Positions 6,168-7,781 of a stretch of 7,781 bases of DNA are shown piece after piece. The translations under genes and the position numbers were made by a program. Below the pieces are notes generated by a model, which worked only from the letters and a program-made list of their open reading frames with translations, was not told the origin of the DNA and did not search any database. Numbering within the stretch: position 1 is the first letter of the stretch; each line of letters begins with the position of its first letter. The stretch is from an uncultured Chloroflexota bacterium (lineage in GTDB: Bacteria; Chloroflexota; Dehalococcoidia; UBA2247; RBG-13-53-26), in NCBI GenBank assembly GCA_937860285.1, contig CALMBS010000189.1, positions 1-7,781 of the forward strand, written 5' to 3'.

Positions 6168-6175
6168 GGAGGTGA
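6168..6175 (+). promoter_or_regulatory. Near-perfect Shine-Dalgarno that fixes the lipoprotein start
   Basis: GGAGGTGA matches the anti-Shine-Dalgarno end of 16S rRNA over 8 bases and lies 5 nt (from the GGAGG core) before ATG 6178. It contains the GTG at 6172 that would otherwise be read as an upstream in-frame start, so translation should begin at 6178. Confidence 0.8.
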
Positions 6176-6177
6176 CC

Positions 6178-7203
6178 ATGAAGAACCTGAGGAAGCTGGT
6201 GTTCCTGCTGATCGCGCTCCTGGCCGTGCTGGCCCTGGTGGGGTGCGGCGGCGGGGACGACAACTTCGACAACGGCGGCAACGGCAATGGCAACGGCACG
6301 ACTGACGGCAATGGCGATGGGAACGGGGACGGCGACGGGGACGGTGAGACCGCGCAGTGGGCGGGATACAACTTCGGGAACACCGTGGACCCGTCCTCCG
6401 GCGACTCCGGCAAGGTGGAGAGCTTCACCTACAAGTTCACCTACGTCGACGACGACGGCACGCGCCAGTTCAACGTCGACGGCACCTACCTGGGAACGGT
6501 GAATGAGCCCATTCTCACCCAGAAGATGACCTACAGCTCGGCCACCTATGATTTCACCTACGAGAACGTCACCACCATGATGAACTGCTACAAGGTCAAG
6601 CACCGGGTGACGGTCATCTCGAACGAGACCGACGAGGAGTATCCGGACTGGGCCGAGACCACCCTGTGGATCCCCGTCGAGGTGCCGAAGGACAGCACCA
6701 TGGGCAGCTGGCTCTACCCCAAGGCGAAGTACGTTAACTCCGAGGGCGATGAGGGCGGCTGGAGCTACTACCTGACGGAGGCCATGGAAGACGAGATGGA
6801 CAATCCCCCGGCCGGGACCTCGGTCACCTACACGTTCGCCTGGGAGGGCGAGTACTACGGTGACGGGTTCTCCGACTGGACCTACCTCGGGCTCTACGGC
6901 TGGGGCTGGTCATGGTTCAAGGACTTCGCGGAGGGCGGGGCCCAGGAGCTGCACGAGGGCAGCTGGGGCGCCGCCGCCTACGGCTACACCTATGACTGCG
7001 ACAAGATCAAGAAGACCGTCGGCGGCTACACCTTCGATGCCTGGTCGCTGGACGTCAAGTGGTCATCCGGAGGCGATAGCGCGGGATACAAGGGCATCTT
7101 CTCCGAGGACCTGGCCATGCCCATCTACTGGAAGTTCGGGTCCAGCACCGGCGGAGCGGACAACTACTGGGAATACGAGATGACCGACCTGGAGCTGGAC
7201 TGA
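6178..7203 (+). CDS. Lipoprotein of unknown function with Gly/Asn/Asp-rich tether
   Basis: A 341-residue exported lipoprotein that I do not recognise as a named family. Residues 1-22 are a textbook signal peptide: basic MKNLRK, a long hydrophobic core, then the lipobox L-V-G-C with Cys23 as the lipidated residue. Residues 24-57 are a low-complexity tether of Gly, Asn and Asp (G-N-G-N-G, D-G-N-G-D-G). The body (about 58-341) is rich in aromatics, with 15 Trp in the mature chain including GWGWSWF at 241-247, and has many alternating polar/aromatic stretches suggesting a beta-sheet fold. It is also rich in Asp and Glu. Only two other cysteines exist (137 and 274) and could form a disulfide outside the cell. 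The protein probably sits on the outer face of the membrane, held away from it by the tether. It lies 94 bp after the flotillin gene with its own probable promoter, so a functional link to microdomains is possible but unproven. Transcription should end at the palindrome at 7242. Confidence 0.85.
   Translation: MKNLRKLVFLLIALLAVLALVGCGGGDDNFDNGGNGNGNGTTDGNGDGNGDGDGDGETAQWAGYNFGNTVDPSSGDSGKVESFTYKFTYVDDDGTRQFNVDGTYLGTVNEPILTQKMTYSSATYDFTYENVTTMMNCYKVKHRVTVISNETDEEYPDWAETTLWIPVEVPKDSTMGSWLYPKAKYVNSEGDEGGWSYYLTEAMEDEMDNPPAGTSVTYTFAWEGEYYGDGFSDWTYLGLYGWGWSWFKDFAEGGAQELHEGSWGAAAYGYTYDCDKIKKTVGGYTFDAWSLDVKWSSGGDSAGYKGIFSEDLAMPIYWKFGSSTGGADNYWEYEMTDLELD
6247..6348 (+). repeat. Low-complexity Gly/Asn/Asp-encoding repeat
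   Basis: Imperfect repeats of GGC-AAC/AAT and GGC/GGG-GAC/GAT codons encode residues 24-57 of the lipoprotein. The Asp-Gly alternation (D-G-N-G-D-G-N-G-D-G-D-G) superficially resembles calcium-binding D-x-D-x-D-G loops, but no complete EF-hand or thrombospondin-type unit is present. Such tracts expand and contract by slippage. Confidence 0.7.
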
Positions 7204-7241
7204 CGGATCGAGCCGCGGTCTGACTCAATAGCGCAGATACG

Positions 7242-7282
7242 GTGAGGGCGCTCTCGGATCCGAGAGCGCCCTCACGATTTTG
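7242..7282 (+). terminator. Strong intrinsic terminator with a perfect 34-bp palindrome
   Basis: Bases 7242-7275 are a perfect palindrome (each arm 17 bp). In RNA this gives a 15-bp stem with a GATC tetraloop at 7257-7260. It is followed by GATTTTG (7276-7282), a short T-run that fits termination of the lipoprotein transcript, whose stop is 38 bp upstream. As the converging minus-strand gene ends at 7316, the same stem may also stop transcription from the other side, though no T-run follows in that direction. Confidence 0.85.
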
Positions 7283-7298
7283 TCCGCCGGGGACACCG

Positions 7299-7316
7299 GG
7301 CCGCGGGCCCGCGGCC
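7299..7316. repeat. Perfect 18-bp GC palindrome at the end of the minus-strand gene
   Basis: GGCCGCGGGCCCGCGGCC reads the same on both strands. Its last base overlaps the TAG stop (7318-7316) of the minus-strand gene. In RNA it gives a 7-bp all-GC stem, but no T-run follows. It could slow polymerase or protect the 3' end. A small TGTCC/GGACA hairpin (7281-7295) lies between it and the main terminator. Confidence 0.5.
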
Positions 7317-7781
7317 TACCTCTTGCGCGGCTCCAGCTTGAGGAACACCTCGTGCTCCCTCCGCTCGGTCTTGAACAGGTCCATGGCGTTGACCAGGTCC
7401 AGGAGCTTCCGGTAGCCGTAGTTCCGGGGGTCGAAGTCCGGCGCCTGCTTGTTGATGGTGTTGGCCACCGTTCCCAGGTTGGCCCATCCGTTCTCGTCGG
7501 AGGCCGAATCGATGGCCGACCGGAACAGGTTGAGGAGCCTCGTGTCCTGCCGCAGGGCCTGGTCATATCGGGCGGGTGGCGGCGGCTCCTCGCCGTAGCG
7601 GAGTGAGAAGGGCGCCGACTGCCTGGCGTGGACATCGAATTCCGCGTATACGCCGCTTTCGCGGAGCTCGAGCGGCACCGGGCTGCTCAATGTCAGACAT
7701 CCACGCGGGCTCCGAAAGACGGCTCCCCAGGGTTGGAGTTCGACCTGATGCCGGGCTCGCGCATAGTCGAAGGCGGGGGTG
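7316..7781 (-). CDS. Partial protein: GH15-type N-terminal domain joined in frame to a C-terminal OST-HTH/LOTUS domain
   Basis: The frame is open from the window edge to the TAG at 7318-7316, giving 154 visible residues. The gene starts beyond the window. The TTG at 7690 is an internal in-frame codon, not a convincing start. Residues 1-65 (FDYARARHQVEL, GAVF, LTLSSPVPLEL, GVYAEFDV, QSAPFSLRYGE) resemble the N-terminal beta-domain of GH15 glucoamylase/trehalase-type proteins. The catalytic (alpha/alpha)6 barrel that should follow is absent. Instead, from about residue 78 the protein becomes a LOTUS/OST-HTH domain: L-L-N-L-F-R-S-A-I-D, N-G-W-A-N-L-G-T-V, then PDFDPRNYGYRKLLDLV (114-130) and F-K-T-E-R-R-E-H-E-V-F-L. 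This domain usually ends NYN-type RNases and binds RNA. By hand count, A/T-ending codons fall from 16 of 63 before the join to 3 of 77 after it. It could be a genuine fusion, a deletion product of two genes, or an assembly join. Domain calls are by recognition only. LOTUS is the firmer of the two. Confidence 0.7.
   Translation of the reverse strand, partial: TPAFDYARARHQVELQPWGAVFRSPRGCLTLSSPVPLELRESGVYAEFDVHARQSAPFSLRYGEEPPPPARYDQALRQDTRLLNLFRSAIDSASDENGWANLGTVANTINKQAPDFDPRNYGYRKLLDLVNAMDLFKTERREHEVFLKLEPRKR

Noticed and set aside
6172..6177. GTG at 6172 as start of the lipoprotein
   Set aside because: It lies inside the GGAGGTGA Shine-Dalgarno. ATG 6178 has correct spacing and gives a normal signal peptide.
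6256..6348. Calcium-binding repeat in the lipoprotein
   Set aside because: The Asp-Gly alternation lacks the 12-residue spacing and hydrophobic positions of EF-hand, dockerin or thrombospondin type 3 units. A flexible tether is simpler.
4362..6428. 688-residue minus-strand open frame opposite the flotillin and lipoprotein genes
   Set aside because: Leu/Gly/His-rich antisense shadow with no domain. It spans two well-supported plus-strand genes and their promoter.
7316..7690. Stand-alone small LOTUS protein starting at TTG 7690
   Set aside because: No Shine-Dalgarno precedes this TTG and the frame stays open, with GH15-like sequence, to the window edge. A longer gene is more likely.

Overview
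The window comes from a bacterium with very GC-rich DNA. Third codon positions are almost all G or C. AAG, GAG and CTG/CTC dominate, and AGG is a common arginine codon. Promoters have recognisable sigma-70-type -10 boxes and Shine-Dalgarno sequences are purine-rich. The gene set (RDD membrane proteins, an NfeD/flotillin pair, a lipoprotein, a LOTUS-domain protein) would fit a high-GC Actinobacteriota- or Chloroflexota-like genome. That is an impression, and nothing here fixes the phylum. I see no rRNA, tRNA, CRISPR array, IS element or phage gene.

Left part (1-1406, + strand): the last 52 residues of a short-chain dehydrogenase/reductase, followed 8 bp later by a complete MFS transporter of the oxalate/formate (OFA) or monocarboxylate type. 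The two probably share an operon. A strong extended -10 promoter at the very end of the MFS gene starts the next unit (1473-2676, + strand). This unit is a tandem pair of paralogous RDD-domain membrane proteins. The first has an intact N-terminal four-cysteine zinc ribbon. The second keeps a recognisable remnant of that ribbon with three of the four cysteines replaced.

Middle (2685-6083): a NAD-dependent epimerase/3-beta-HSD-like extended SDR on the minus strand converges on the second RDD gene with only 8 bp between stop codons. Its promoter region (3714-3925) is shared with a divergent + strand operon that encodes an NfeD-like membrane protein and a flotillin-like SPFH protein. This is the familiar YuaF/FloT pairing, thought to organise membrane microdomains. 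The shared region holds three TCAAG half-sites that could form an operator.

Right part (6084-7781): a lipoprotein of unknown function, with its own likely promoter, a Gly/Asn/Asp-rich tether and a Trp/Tyr-rich body. It ends at a perfect 34-bp palindrome that acts as an obvious terminator. Converging on it from the minus strand is a partial gene that runs off the window edge. This last gene is the most unusual object here. Its visible N-terminal part looks like the N-terminal beta-domain of GH15 glucoamylase/trehalase-type enzymes. It then continues in frame, without a GH15 catalytic domain, into a C-terminal OST-HTH/LOTUS domain normally found at the end of NYN-domain RNases. Codon composition changes at the join.
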